Assembly: GCF_050948175.1 (NCBI RefSeq)
Contig: NW_027490161.1
Coordinates: 496,001-560,000, forward strand
Length of the DNA: 64,000 bases
Direction of reading: 5' to 3'
Source: Xylocopa sonorina
Lineage: Eukaryota > Arthropoda > Insecta > Hymenoptera > Apidae
The notes below the pieces were generated by a model that did not search any database, was not told the DNA's origin, and saw only the letters and a list, made by a program, of their open reading frames with translations. A program made the position numbers and the translations under genes. Position 1 is the stretch's first letter. Each line of letters starts with the position of its first letter. Below are positions 17,731 through 30,382 of this stretch, piece after piece.

Positions 17731-18111
17731 GTGCCGTACTCAACCGAAGTTCAAGTATTCTCGACGAGCCTTGCACCTCCGACAAAGCGTACACGACGCG
17801 CGGGGAGGAGAGAGTTTATTCGTCGTCTCGCTCGGGAATACGTGGGTGATGCACCAGAATATTCAATTTCCTACGTTCGAGTCCTGGTTCCTGTGAAGGA
17901 GGTTTCCTTCGCCGCACGACCCGTACGAGTCGCCAATCGTCAGGGCCAAACGCCGATACCTGCCAGCCGGAGTCAACCCGCCTGGACGCTTATTCCCGTA
18001 GACGTACCTCCGTTCCAGCCGTACGCCGCCGCCATCCCGGTTGCGGATCCAAGGCGCTCCAGGTACCTGGAAAGAGAAATCAGACAGCGGAATCTAGCCT
18101 TCGCAAGGTAA
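17731..18111 (+). CDS. Unrecognised LTR open frame, 3' LTR copy
   Basis: Counterpart of the frame at 10087-10467: GTG first codon, no ATG, 126 codons, TAA inside GTAAGT. It differs from the 5' copy by Ile to Leu in the SQPAWT(I/L)IPV segment and one silent change. Function unknown. Confidence 0.2.
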   Translation: MPYSTEVQVFSTSLAPPTKRTRRAGRREFIRRLAREYVGDAPEYSISYVRVLVPVKEVSFAARPVRVANRQGQTPIPASRSQPAWTLIPVDVPPFQPYAAAIPVADPRRSRYLEREIRQRNLAFAR

Positions 18112-18245
18112 GTTTAGTGTTAATTACCGTTTTATCGAGTCCGAAACGCCAACGAACCCGGTCCGGACGCAATTCGCGTTATTTTCGGGAACGGTTACGA
18201 CTTTGTGCCACCGTTGCGAGCGCAACCGCACCTCGGGACGTGACA

Positions 18246-18249
18246 CTAC
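18246..18249. repeat. Target-site duplication CTAC, right copy
   Basis: Repeats 1324-1327 immediately after the outer element; the satellite continues with GATACCTAGACATC. Confidence 0.92.
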
Positions 18250-20371
18250 GATACCTAGACATCTGCAGACGCTATTTCCTAGCAAGTAAGTGTCGCATTT
18301 ACATTCATTTGAAGTGTAGACTAGGAATAAATGACACTTCGCAAATCATGTTATATCTTACCATGAAACATAGAAATGAGATGCGATATCGCGTTTTAAG
18401 AAGCATTAGAAAGCTATTGCTACGATACGTAGAAATCTGCAAACGCTATTTCCTAGCGAGGGAGTATCGCATTCACATTCATTTGAAGTGTAGACGAGGA
18501 ATACATAACACTTCGCAAATCATGTTATATCTTACAATGAAACATAGAAATGAGATGCGATATCGCGTTTTAAGAATCATATGAACTCTATTGCTACGAT
18601 ACGTAGACATCTGCAAACGCTATTTCCTTGCAAGGAAGTGTCGCATTTACATTCATTTGAAGTGTAGACGAGGAATACATGACACTTCGCAAATCATATT
18701 ATATCTTACCATGAAACATAGAAATGAGATGCGATATCGCGTTTTAAGAAGCATTAGAACTCTATTGCTACGATACCTAGACATCTGCGGACGCTATTTC
18801 CTAGCAAGGACGTGTCGCATTTACATTCATTTGAAGTGTAGACGAGGAATACATAACACTTCGCAAATCATATTATATCTTATCATGAAACATAGATATG
18901 AGATGAAATATCTCGTTTTAAGAAGCATTAGAACACTATTGCTACGATACCTAGACATCTGCAGACGCTATTTCCTAGCAAGTAAGTGTCGCATTTACAT
19001 TCATTTGAAGTGTAGACTAGGAATAAATGACACTTCGCAAATCATATTATATCTTACCATGAAACATAGAAATGAGATGCGATATCGCGTTTTAAGAAGC
19101 ATTAGAACTCCATTGCTACGATACCTAGACATCTGCAGACGCTATTTCCTAGCAAGGAAGTGTCGCATTTACATTCATTTGAAGTGTAGTCGAGGAATAC
19201 ATGACACTCCGCAAATCATATTATATCTTACCATGAAACATAGAAATGAGATGCGATATCGCGTTTTAAGAAGCATTAGAACACTATTGCTACGATACCT
19301 AGACATCTGCAGACGCAATTTCCTAGCAAGGAAGTGTCGCATTTACATTCATTTGAAGTGTAGACGAGGAATAGATGACACTTCGCAAATCATATTATAC
19401 CTTACCATGAAACATAGAAATGAGATGCGACATCGCGTTTTAAGAAGCATTAGAAATCTATTGCTACGATACGTAGACATCTGCAGACGCTATTTCCTAG
19501 CGAGGAAGTATCGCATTCACATTCATTTGAAGTGTAGACGAGGAATACATAACACTTCGCAAATCATGTTATATCTTACAATGAAACATAGAAATGAGAT
19601 GCGATATCGCGTTTTAAGGATCATATGAACTCTATTGCTACGATACGTAGACATCTGCAAACGCTATTTCCTTGCAAGGAAGTGTCGCATTTACTTTCAT
19701 TTGAATCGTAGACGAGGAATGCATAACACTTCGCAATGAATATTATATCTTATCATGAAACATAGATATGAGATGCAATATCTCGTTTTAAGAAGCATTT
19801 GAACTCTATTTCTTTGATACGTAGACATCTGCAAACGCTATTTCCTTGCAAGGAAGTGTCACATTTACATTCATTTGAAGTGTATACGAGGAATACATAA
19901 CACTTCGCAAATCATGTTACATCTTACCATGAAACATAGAAATGAGTTGCGATATCGCGTTTTAAGAAGCATTGGAACTCTATTGCTACGATACCTAGAC
20001 ATCTGCAGACGCTATTTCCTAGCAAGGAAGTGTCGCATTTACATTCATTTGAAGTGTAGACGAGGAATACATGACACTTCGCAAATCATATTATATCTTA
20101 CCATGAAACATAGAAATGAGATGCGATATCGCGCTTTAAGAAGCATTAGAACACTATTGCTACGATACCTAGACATATGCAGACGCAATTTCCTAGCAAG
20201 GAAGTGTCGCATTTACATTCATTTGAAGTGTAGACGAGGAATACATGACACTTCGCAAATCATATTATATCTTACCATGAAACATAGAAATGAGATGCGA
20301 TATCGCGTTTCAAGAAGCATTAGAAACCTATTGCTACGATACGCGGACATCTGCAAACGCTATTTCCTTGC

Positions 20372-23300
20372 AAGGAAGTGTCGCATTTACATTCATTTGA
20401 AGTGTAGACGAGGAATACATGACACTTCGCAAATCATATTATATCTTACCATGAAACATAGAAATGAGATGCGATATCACGTTTTAAGAAGCATTAGAAA
20501 TCTATTGCTACGATACGTAGACATCTGCAAACGCTATTTCCTTGCGAGGAAGTGTCGCATTTACATTCATTTGAAGTATAGACGAGGAATACATGACACT
20601 TCGCAAATCATATTATATCTTACCATGAAACATAGAAATGAGATGCGATATCGCGCTTTAAGAAGCATTAGAACACTATTGCTACGATACCTAGACATAT
20701 GCAGACGCAATTTCCTAGCAAGGAAGTGTCGCATTTACATTCATTTGAAGTGTAGACGAGGAATACATGACACTTCGCAAATCATATTATATCTTACCAT
20801 GAAACATAGAAATGAGATACGACATCGCGTTTTAAGAAGCATTAGAAATCTATTGCTACGATACGTAGACATCTGCAGACGCTATTTCCTAGCAAGGAAG
20901 TGTCGCATTTACATTCATTTGAAGTGTAGACCAGGGAATACATGACATTTCGCAAATCATATTATATCTTACCATGAAACATAGAAATGAGATGCGATTT
21001 CGCGTTTTAAGAAGCATTAGGAATCTATTGCTACGATACGTAGACATCTGCAAACGCTATTTCCTAGCGAGGAAGTGTCGCATTCACATTCATTTGAGGT
21101 GTAGACGAGGAATACATAACACTTCGCAAATCATATTATACCTTACCATGAAACATCGAAATGGGATGCGATATCGCGTTTTAAGAATCATAAGATCTCT
21201 ATTGCTACGATACGTAGACATCTGCAAACGCTATTTCCTTGCAAGGAAGTGTCGCATTTACATTCATTTGAATCGTAGACGAGGAATGCATAACACTTCG
21301 CAATGAATATAATATCTTATCATGAAACATAGATATGAGATGCAATATCTCGTTTTAAGAAGCATTTGAACTCTATTGCTTCGATACGTAGACATCTGCA
21401 AGCGCTATTTCCTTGCAAGGAAGTGTCGCATTTACATTCATTAAAAGTGTAGACGAGGAATACATAACACTTCGCAAATCATATTATATCTTACCATGAA
21501 ACATAGAAATGAGATGCGATATCGCGTTTTAAGAAGCATTAGAACCCTATTGCTACGATAGGTAGATATTTGCAAACTCTATTTCCTTGCAAGGAAGTGT
21601 GGCATTTACATTCATTTGAATCGTAGATGAGGAATGCATAACACTTCGCAATGAATATTATATCTTATCATGAAACATATATATGAGATGCAATATCTCG
21701 TTTTAAGAAGCATTTGAACTCAATTGCTTCGATACGTAGACATCTGCAAACGATATTTCCTTGCAAGGAAGTGTCACATTTACATTCATTTGAAGTGTAG
21801 ACGAGGAATACATAACACTTCGCAAATCATATTACATCTTACCATGAAACATAGAAATGGGATGCGATATCGCGCTTTAAGAAGCATTAGAACACTATTG
21901 CTACGATACCTAGACATCTGCAGACGCAATTTCCTAGCAAGGAAGTGTCGCATTTACATTCATTTGAAGTGTAGACGAGGAATACATGACACTTCGCAAA
22001 TCATATTATATCTTACCATGAAACATAGAAATGAGATGCGACATCGCGTTTTAGGAAGCATTAGAAATCTATTGCTACGATACGTAGATATCTGCAGACG
22101 CTATTTCCTAGCAAGGAAGTGTCGCATTTACATTCATTTGAAGTGTAGACGAGGAATACATGACACTTCGCAAATCATATTATATCTTACCATGAAACAT
22201 AGAAATGAGATGCGATTTCGCGTTTTAAGAAGCATTAGAAATCTATTGCTACGATACGTAGACATCTGCTAACGCTATTTCCTAGCGAGGTAGTATCGCA
22301 TTCACATTCATTTGAAGTGTAGACGAGGAATACATAACACTTCGCAAATCATGTTATATCTTACCATGAAACACAGAAATGAGATGCGATATCGCGTTTT
22401 AAGAATCATATGAACTCTATTGCTACGATACGTAGACATCTGCAAACGCTATTTCCTAGCAAGGAAGTGTGGCATTTACATTCATTTGAAGTGTAGACGA
22501 GGAATACATGACACTTCGCAAATCATATTATATCTTACGATGAAACATAGAAATGAGATGCGATATCGCGTTTTAAGAAGCATTAGAAATCTATTGCTAC
22601 GCTACGTAGACATCTGCAAACGCTATTTCTTTGCAAGGAAGTGTCGCATTTACATTCATTTGAAGTCTAGACGAGGAATACATAACATTTCGCAAATCAT
22701 ATTATATCTTACCATGAAACATAGAAATGAGATGCGATATCGCGTTTTAAGAAGCATTAGAAAGCTATTGCTACGATACGTAGACATCTGCAAACGCTAT
22801 TTCCTAGCGAGGAAATATCGCACTCGCATTCATTTGAAGTGTAGACGAGGAATACATGACACTTCGCAAATCATATTATATCTTACCATGAAACATAGAA
22901 ATGAGATGCGATATCGCGTTTTAAGAAGCATTAGAAAGATATTGCTACGATACGTAGACATCTGCAAACGCTATTTCCTAGCGAGGAAGTATCGCATTCA
23001 CATTCATTTGAAGTGTAGACGTGGAACACATGACACTTCGCAAATCATATTTTATCTTACCATGAAACATAGAAATGAGATGTGATATCGCGTTTTAAGA
23101 ATCATAAGAACTCCATTGCTACGATACGTAGACATCTGAAAACGCTATTTCCTTGCAAGGAAGTGTCGCATTTACATTCATTTGAAGTGTAGACGAGGAA
23201 TACATAACACTTCGCAAATCATACTATACCTTACCATGAAACATAGAAATGAGATGCGATATCGCGTTTTAAGAATCATAAGAACTCTATTGCTACGATA

Positions 23301-26300
23301 CGTACACATCTGCAAACGCTATTTCCTTCCAAGGAAGTGTCGCATTTACATTCATTTGAAGTGTAGACGAGGAATACATGACACTTCGCAAATCATATTA
23401 TATCTTACCATGAAACATAGAAATGAGATGCGACATCGCGTTTTAGGAAGCATTAGAAATCTATTGCTACGATACGTAGATATCTGCAGACGCTATTTCC
23501 TAGCAAGGAAGTGTCGCATTTACATTCATTTGAAGTGTAGACGAGGAATACATGACACTTCGCAAATCATATTATATCTTACCATGAAACATAGAAATGA
23601 GATGCGATTTCGCGTTTTAAGAAGCATTAGAAATCTATTGCTACGATACGTAGACATCTGCTAACGCTATTTCCTAGCGAGGTAGTATCGCATTCACATT
23701 CATTTGAAGTGTAGACGAGGAATACATAACACTTCGCAAATCATGTTATATCTTACCATGAAACACAGAAATGAGATGCGATATCGCGTTTTAAGAATCA
23801 TATGAACTCTATTGCTACGATACGTAGACATCTGCAAACGCTATTTCCTAGCAAGGAAGTGTGGCATTTACATTCATTTGAAGTGTAGACGAGGAATACA
23901 TAACACTTCGCAAATCATGTTATATCTTACCATGAAACACAGAAATGAGATGCGATATCGCGTTTTAAGAATCATATGAACTCTATTGCTACGATACGTA
24001 GACATCTGCAAACGCTATTTCCTAGCAAGGAAGTGTGGCATTTACATTCATTTGAAGTGTAGACGAGGAATACATGACACTTCGCAAATCATATTATATC
24101 TTACGATGAAACATAGAAATGAGATGCGATATCGCGTTTTAAGAAGCATTAGAAATCTATTGCTACGCTACGTAGACATCTGCAAACGCTATTTCTTTGC
24201 AAGGAAGTGTCGCATTTACATTCATTTGAAGTCTAGACGAGGAATACATAACATTTCGCAAATCATATTATATCTTACCATGAAACATAGAAATGAGATG
24301 CGATATCGCGTTTTAAGAAGCATTAGAAAGCTATTGCTACGATACGTAGACATCTGCAAACGCTATTTCCTAGCGAGGAAATATCGCACTCGCATTCATT
24401 TGAAGTGTAGACGAGGAATACATGACACTTCGCAAATCATATTATATCTTACCATGAAACATAGAAATGAGATGCGATATCGCGTTTTAAGAAGCATTAG
24501 AAAGATATTGCTACGATACGTAGACATCTGCAAACGCTATTTCCTAGCGAGGAAGTATCGCATTCACATTCATTTGAAGTGTAGACGTGGAACACATGAC
24601 ACTTCGCAAATCATATTTTATCTTACCATGAAACATAGAAATGAGATGTGATATCGCGTTTTAAGAATCATAAGAACTCCATTGCTACGATACGTAGACA
24701 TCTGAAAACGCTATTTCCTTGCAAGGAAGTGTCGCATTTACATTCATTTGAAGTGTAGACGAGGAATACATAACACTTCGCAAATCATACTATACCTTAC
24801 CATGAAACATAGAAATGAGATGCGATATCGCGTTTTAAGAATCATAAGAACTCTATTGCTACGATACGTACACATCTGCAAACGCTATTTCCTTCCAAGG
24901 AAGTGTCTCATTTACATTCATTTGAAGTGTAGACGAGGAATACATAACACTTCGCAAATTATATAATATCTTACCATGAAACATAGAAATGAGTTGCTAT
25001 ATCGCGTTTTAAGAAGCTTTAGAAATCTATTGCTACGATATGTAGACATCTGCAAACGCTATTTCCTAGCGAGGAAGCGTCGCATTCACATTCATTTGAA
25101 GTGTAGACGAGGAATACATAGCACTTCGCCAATCATATTATACCTTACCATGAAACATCGAAATGAGATGCGATATCGCGGTTTAAGAAGCATTAGAACA
25201 CTATTGCTACGATACCTAGACATCTGCAGACGCTATTTCCTAGCAAGGAAGTGTCGCATTTACATTCATTTGAAGTGTAGACGAGGAATACATGACACTT
25301 CGCAAATCATATTATATCTTACCATGAAACATAGAAATGAGATGCGATATCACGTTTTAAGAAGCATTAGAAATCTATTGCTACGATACGTAGACATCTG
25401 CAAACGCTATTTCCTTGCGAGGAAGTGTCGCAGTTACATTCATTTGAAGTATAGACGAGGAATACATGACACTCCGCAAATCATATTATATCTTACCATG
25501 AAACATAGAAATGAGATGCGATATCGCGCTTTAAGAAGCATTAGAACACTATTGCTACGATACCTAGACATATGCAGACGCAATTTCCTAGCAAGGAAGT
25601 GTCGCATTTACATTCATTTGAAGTGCAGACGAGGAATACATGACACTTCGCAAATCATATTATATCTTACCATGAAACATAGAAATGAGATACGACATCG
25701 CGTTTTAAGAAGCATTAGAAATCTATTGCTACGATAGGTAGACATCTGCAGACGCTATTTCCTAGCAAGGAAGTGTCGCATTTACATTCATTTGAAGTGT
25801 AGACCAGGAATACATGACATTTCGCAAATCATATTATATCTTACCATGAAACATAGAAATGAGATGCGATTTCGCGTTTTAAGAAGCATTAGGAATCTAT
25901 TGCTACGATACGTAGACATCTGCAAACGCTATTTCCTAGCGATGAAGTGTCGCATTCACATTCATTTGAGGTGTAGACGAGGAATACATAACACTTCGCA
26001 AATCATATTATACCTTACCATGAAACATCGAAATGGGATGCGATATCGCGTTTTAAGAATCATAAGATCTCTATTGCTACGATACGTAGACATCTGCAAA
26101 CGCTATTTCCTTGCAAGGAAGTGTCGCATTTACATTCATTTGAATCGTAGACGAGGAATGCATAACACTTCGCAATGAATATAATATCTTATCATGAAAC
26201 ATAGATATGAGATGCAATATCTCGTTTTAAGAAGCATTTGATCTCTATTGCTTCGATACGTAGACATCTGCAAGCGCTATTTCCTTGCAAGGAAGTGTCG

Positions 26301-29300
26301 CATTTACATTCATTAAAAGTGTAGACGAGGAATACATAACACTTCGCAAATCATATTATATCTTACCATGAAACATAGAAATGAGATGCGATATCGCGTT
26401 TTAAGAAGCATTAGAACCCTATTGCTACGATAGGTAGATATTTGCAAACTCTATTTCTTTGCAAGGAAGTGTGGCATTTACATTCATTTGAATCGTAGAT
26501 GAGGAATGCATAACACTTCGCAATGAATATTATATCTTATCATGAAACATATGTATGAGATGCAATATCTCGTTTTAAGAAGCATTTGAACTCTATTGCT
26601 TCGATACGTAGACATCTGCAAACGATATTTCCTTGCAAGGAAGTGTCACATTTACATTCATTTGAAGTGTAGACGAGGAATACATAACACTTCGCAAATC
26701 ATATTACATCTTACCATGAAACATAGAAATGGGATGCGATATCGCGCTTTAAGAAGCATTAGAACACTATTGCTACGATACCTAGACATCTGCAGACGCA
26801 ATTTCCTAGCAAGGAAGTGTCGCATTTACATTCATTTGAAGTGTAGACGAGGAATACATGACACTTCGCAAATCATATTATATCTTACCATGAAACATAG
26901 AAATTAGATGTGATATCGTGTTTTAAGAAGCATTAGAACACTATTGCTACGATACCTAGACATCTGCAGACGCTATTTCCTAGCAAGGAAGTGTGGCATT
27001 TACATTCATTTGAAGTGTAGACGAGGAATACATGACACTTCGCAAATCATATTATATCTTACAATGAAACATAGAAATGAGATGCGATATCGCGTTTTAA
27101 GAAGCATTAGAAATCTATTGCTACGCTACGTAGACATCTGCAAACGCTATTTCTTTGCAAGGAAGTGTCGCATTTACATTCATTTGAAGTGTAGACGAGG
27201 AATGCATAACATTTCGCAAATCATATTATATCTTACCATGAAACATAGAAATGAGATGCGATATCGCGTTTTAAGAATCATAAGAACTCTATTGCTACGA
27301 TACGTACACATCTGCAAACGCTATTTCCTTCTAAGGAAGTGTCTCATTTACATTCATTTGAAGTGTAGACGAGGAATACATAACACTTCGCAAATTATAT
27401 AATATCTTACCATGAAACATAGAAATGAGTTGCTATATCGCGTTTTAAGAAGCTTTAGAAATCTATTGCTACGATACGTAGACATCTGCAAACGCTATTT
27501 CCTAGCGAGGAAGCGTCGCATTCACATTCATTTGAAGTGTAGACGAGGAATACATAGCACTTCGCAAATCATATTATACCTTACCATGAAACATCGAAAT
27601 GAGATGCGATATCGCGGTTTAAGAAGCATTAGAACACTATTGCTACGATACCTAGACATCTGCAGACGCTATTCCCTAGCAAGGAAGTTTCGCATTTACA
27701 TTCATTTGAAGTGTAGACGAGGAATACATGACACTTCGCAAATCATATTATATCTTACCATGAAACATAGAAATGAGATGCGATATCGCGTTTTAAGAAT
27801 CATATGTACTCAATTACTACGATACGTAGACATCTGCAAACGCTATTTCCTAGCGAGGAAGTATCGCATTCATATTCATTTGAAGTGTAGACGAGGAATA
27901 CATAACACTTCCCAAATCATGTTATATCTTACCATGAAACATAGAAATGAGATGCGATATCGCGCTTTAAGAAGCATTAGAACACTATTGCTACGATACC
28001 TAGACATCTGCAGACGCAATTTCCTAGCAAGGAAGTGTCGCATTTACATTCATTTGAAGTGTAGACGAGGAATACATGACACTTCGCAAATCATATTATA
28101 TCTTACCATGAAACATAGAAATGAGATGCGATTTCGCGTTTTAAGAAGCATTAGAAATCTATTGCTACGATACGCAGACATCTGCAAACGCTATTTCCTA
28201 GCGAGGAAGTGTCGCATTCACATTCATTTGAGGTGTAGACGAGGAATACATAACACTTCGCAAATCATATTATACCTTACCATGAAACATCGAAATGAGA
28301 TGCGATATCGCGTTTTAAGAATCATAAGATCTCTATTGCTACGATACGTAGACATCTGCAAACGCTATTTCCTTGCAAGGAAGTGTCGCATTTACATTCA
28401 TTTGAATCGTAGACGAGGAATGCATAACACTTCGCAATGAATATAATATCTTATCATGAAACATAGAAATGAGATGCGATATCGCGTTTTAAGAAGCATT
28501 AGAAAGCTATTGCTACGATACGTAGACATCTGCAAACGCTATTTCCTAGCGAGGAAGTATCGCATTCACATTCATTTGAAGTGTAGACGAGGAACACATG
28601 ACACTTCGCAAATCATATTATACCTTACCATGAAACATCGAAATGAGATGCGATATCGCGGTTTAAGAAGCATTAGAACACTATTGCTACGATACCTAGA
28701 CATCTGCAGACGCTATTTCCTAGCAAGGAAGTGTCGCATTTACATTCATTTGAAGTGTAGACGAGGAATACATGACACTTCGCAAATCATATTATATCTT
28801 ACCATGAAACATAGAAATGAGATGCGATATCACGTTTTAAGAAGCATTAGAAATCTATTGCTACGATACGTAGACATCTGCAAACGCTATTTCCTTGCGA
28901 GGAAGTGTCGCATTTACATTCATTTGAAGTATAGACGAGGAATACATGACACTCCGCAAATCATATTATATGTTACCATGAAACATAGAAATGAGATGCG
29001 ATATCGCGCTTTAAGAAGCATTAGAACACTATTGCTACGATACCTAGACATATGCAGACGCAATTTCCTAGCAAGGAAGTGTCGCATTTACATTCATTTG
29101 AAGTGTAGACGAGGAATACATGACACTTCGCAAATCATATTATATCTTACCATGAAACATAGAAATGAGATACGACATCGCGTTTTAAGAAGCATTAGAA
29201 ATCTATTGCTACGATACGTAGACATCTGCAGACGCTATTTCCTAGCAAGGAAGTGTCGCATTTACATTCATTTGAAGTGTAGACCAGGAATACATGACAT

Positions 29301-30382
29301 TTCGCAAATCATATTATATCTTACCATGAAACATAGAAATGAGATGCGATTTCGCGTTTTAAGAAGCATTAGGAATCTATTGCTACGATACGTAGACATC
29401 TGCAAACGCTATTTCCTAGCGAGGAAGTGTCGCATTCACATTCATTTGAGGTGTAGACGAGGAATACATAACACTTCGCAAATCATATTATACCTTACCA
29501 TGAAACATCGAAATGAGATGCGATATCGCGTTTTAAGAATCATAAGATCTCTATTGCTACGATACGTAGACATCTGCAAACGCTATTTCCTTGCAAGGAA
29601 GTGTCGCATTTACATTCATTTGAATCGTAGACGAGGAATGCATAACACTTCGCAATGAATATAATATCTTATCATGAAACATAGATATGAGATGCAATAT
29701 CTCGTTTTAAGAAGCATTTGAACTCTATTGCTTCGATACGTAGACATCTGCAAGCGCTATTTCCTTGCAAGGAAGTGTCGCATTTACATTCATTAGAAGT
29801 GTAGACGAGGAATACATAACACTTCGCAAATCATATTATATCTTACCATGAAACATAGAAATGAGATGCGATATCGCGTTTTAAGAAGCATTAGAACCCT
29901 ATTGCTACGATAGGTAGACATTTGCAAACTCTATTTCCTTGCAAGGAAGTGTGGCATTTACATTCATTTGAATCGTAGATGAGGAATGCATAACACTTCG
30001 CAATGAATATTATATCTTATCATGAAACATATATATGAGATGCAATATCTCGTTTTAAGAAGCATTTGAACTCTATTGCTTCGATACGTAGACATCTGCA
30101 AACGATATTTCCTTGCAAGGAAGTGTCACATTTACATTCATTTGAAGTGTAGACGAGGAATACATAACACTTCGCAAATCATATTACATCTTACCATGAA
30201 ACATAGAAATGGGATGCGATATCGCGCTTTAAGAAGCATTAGAACACTATTGCTACGATACCTAGACATCTGCAGACGCAATTTCCTAGCAAGGAAGTGT
30301 CGCATTTACATTCATTTGAAGTGTAGACGAGGAATACATGACACTTCGCAAATCATATTATATCTTACCATGAAACATAGAA
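20372..30382 (+). repeat. Three large higher-order copies within the satellite
   Basis: A block of about 1.66 kb at about 20372-22030 recurs at about 25244-26902 (offset 4872 = 28 units) and about 28724-30382 (offset 3480 = 20 units). Diagnostic variants kept in all three include GATATCACG, CATATGCAGACGCAATTTCC and the TAAAAGTGT or TAGAAGTGT unit. Ends are where the variant order stops matching, read by eye. Confidence 0.75.
22310..24906 (+). repeat. Nine-unit duplication in the satellite
   Basis: About 22310-23340 matches about 23876-24906 at an offset of 1566 bp (9 x 174). Shared rare variants include AAATATCGCACTCGC, GTCTAGACGAGG and the in-frame stop GAGATGTGATATC at 23077 and 24643. The copies are almost identical, indicating a recent unequal exchange. 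Confidence 0.8.

Larger units (their letters stand above)
1328..18245 (+). mobile_element. Ty3/gypsy-type LTR retrotransposon without env (outer element), interrupted by a nested element
   Basis: The element spans 16.9 kb, or 9367 bp once the 7547-bp nested element and its extra 4-bp duplication are subtracted. It has 1723-bp LTRs with TGTAACG...GTGACA ends, a leader with a candidate primer-binding site, gag (10684-12015), pol (open 11895-16814, with the domain order protease, RT, RNase H, integrase) and a G-rich polypurine tract (16512-16522). Integrase after RNase H is the Ty3/gypsy order. No env frame exists between pol and the 3' LTR. The two LTRs differ at roughly eight positions by eye, implying a recent insertion. 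Pol resembles the gypsy/mdg1-like insect groups, but I cannot assign a clade without a tree. Confidence 0.95.
16523..18245 (+). repeat. Outer element 3' LTR (1723 bp)
   Basis: An uninterrupted copy that defines the LTR. It holds the Pol tail (16523-16814), an AT-rich patch with TATATAT (16880-16886), a GC-rich CGCGCG segment (about 16905-17070), a 27-bp minisatellite (17111-17298), an AT-rich part, and the LTR open frame with GTAAGT (18108-18113). The end is GGGACGTGACA. Differences from the 5' LTR are scattered single substitutions. Confidence 0.96.
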
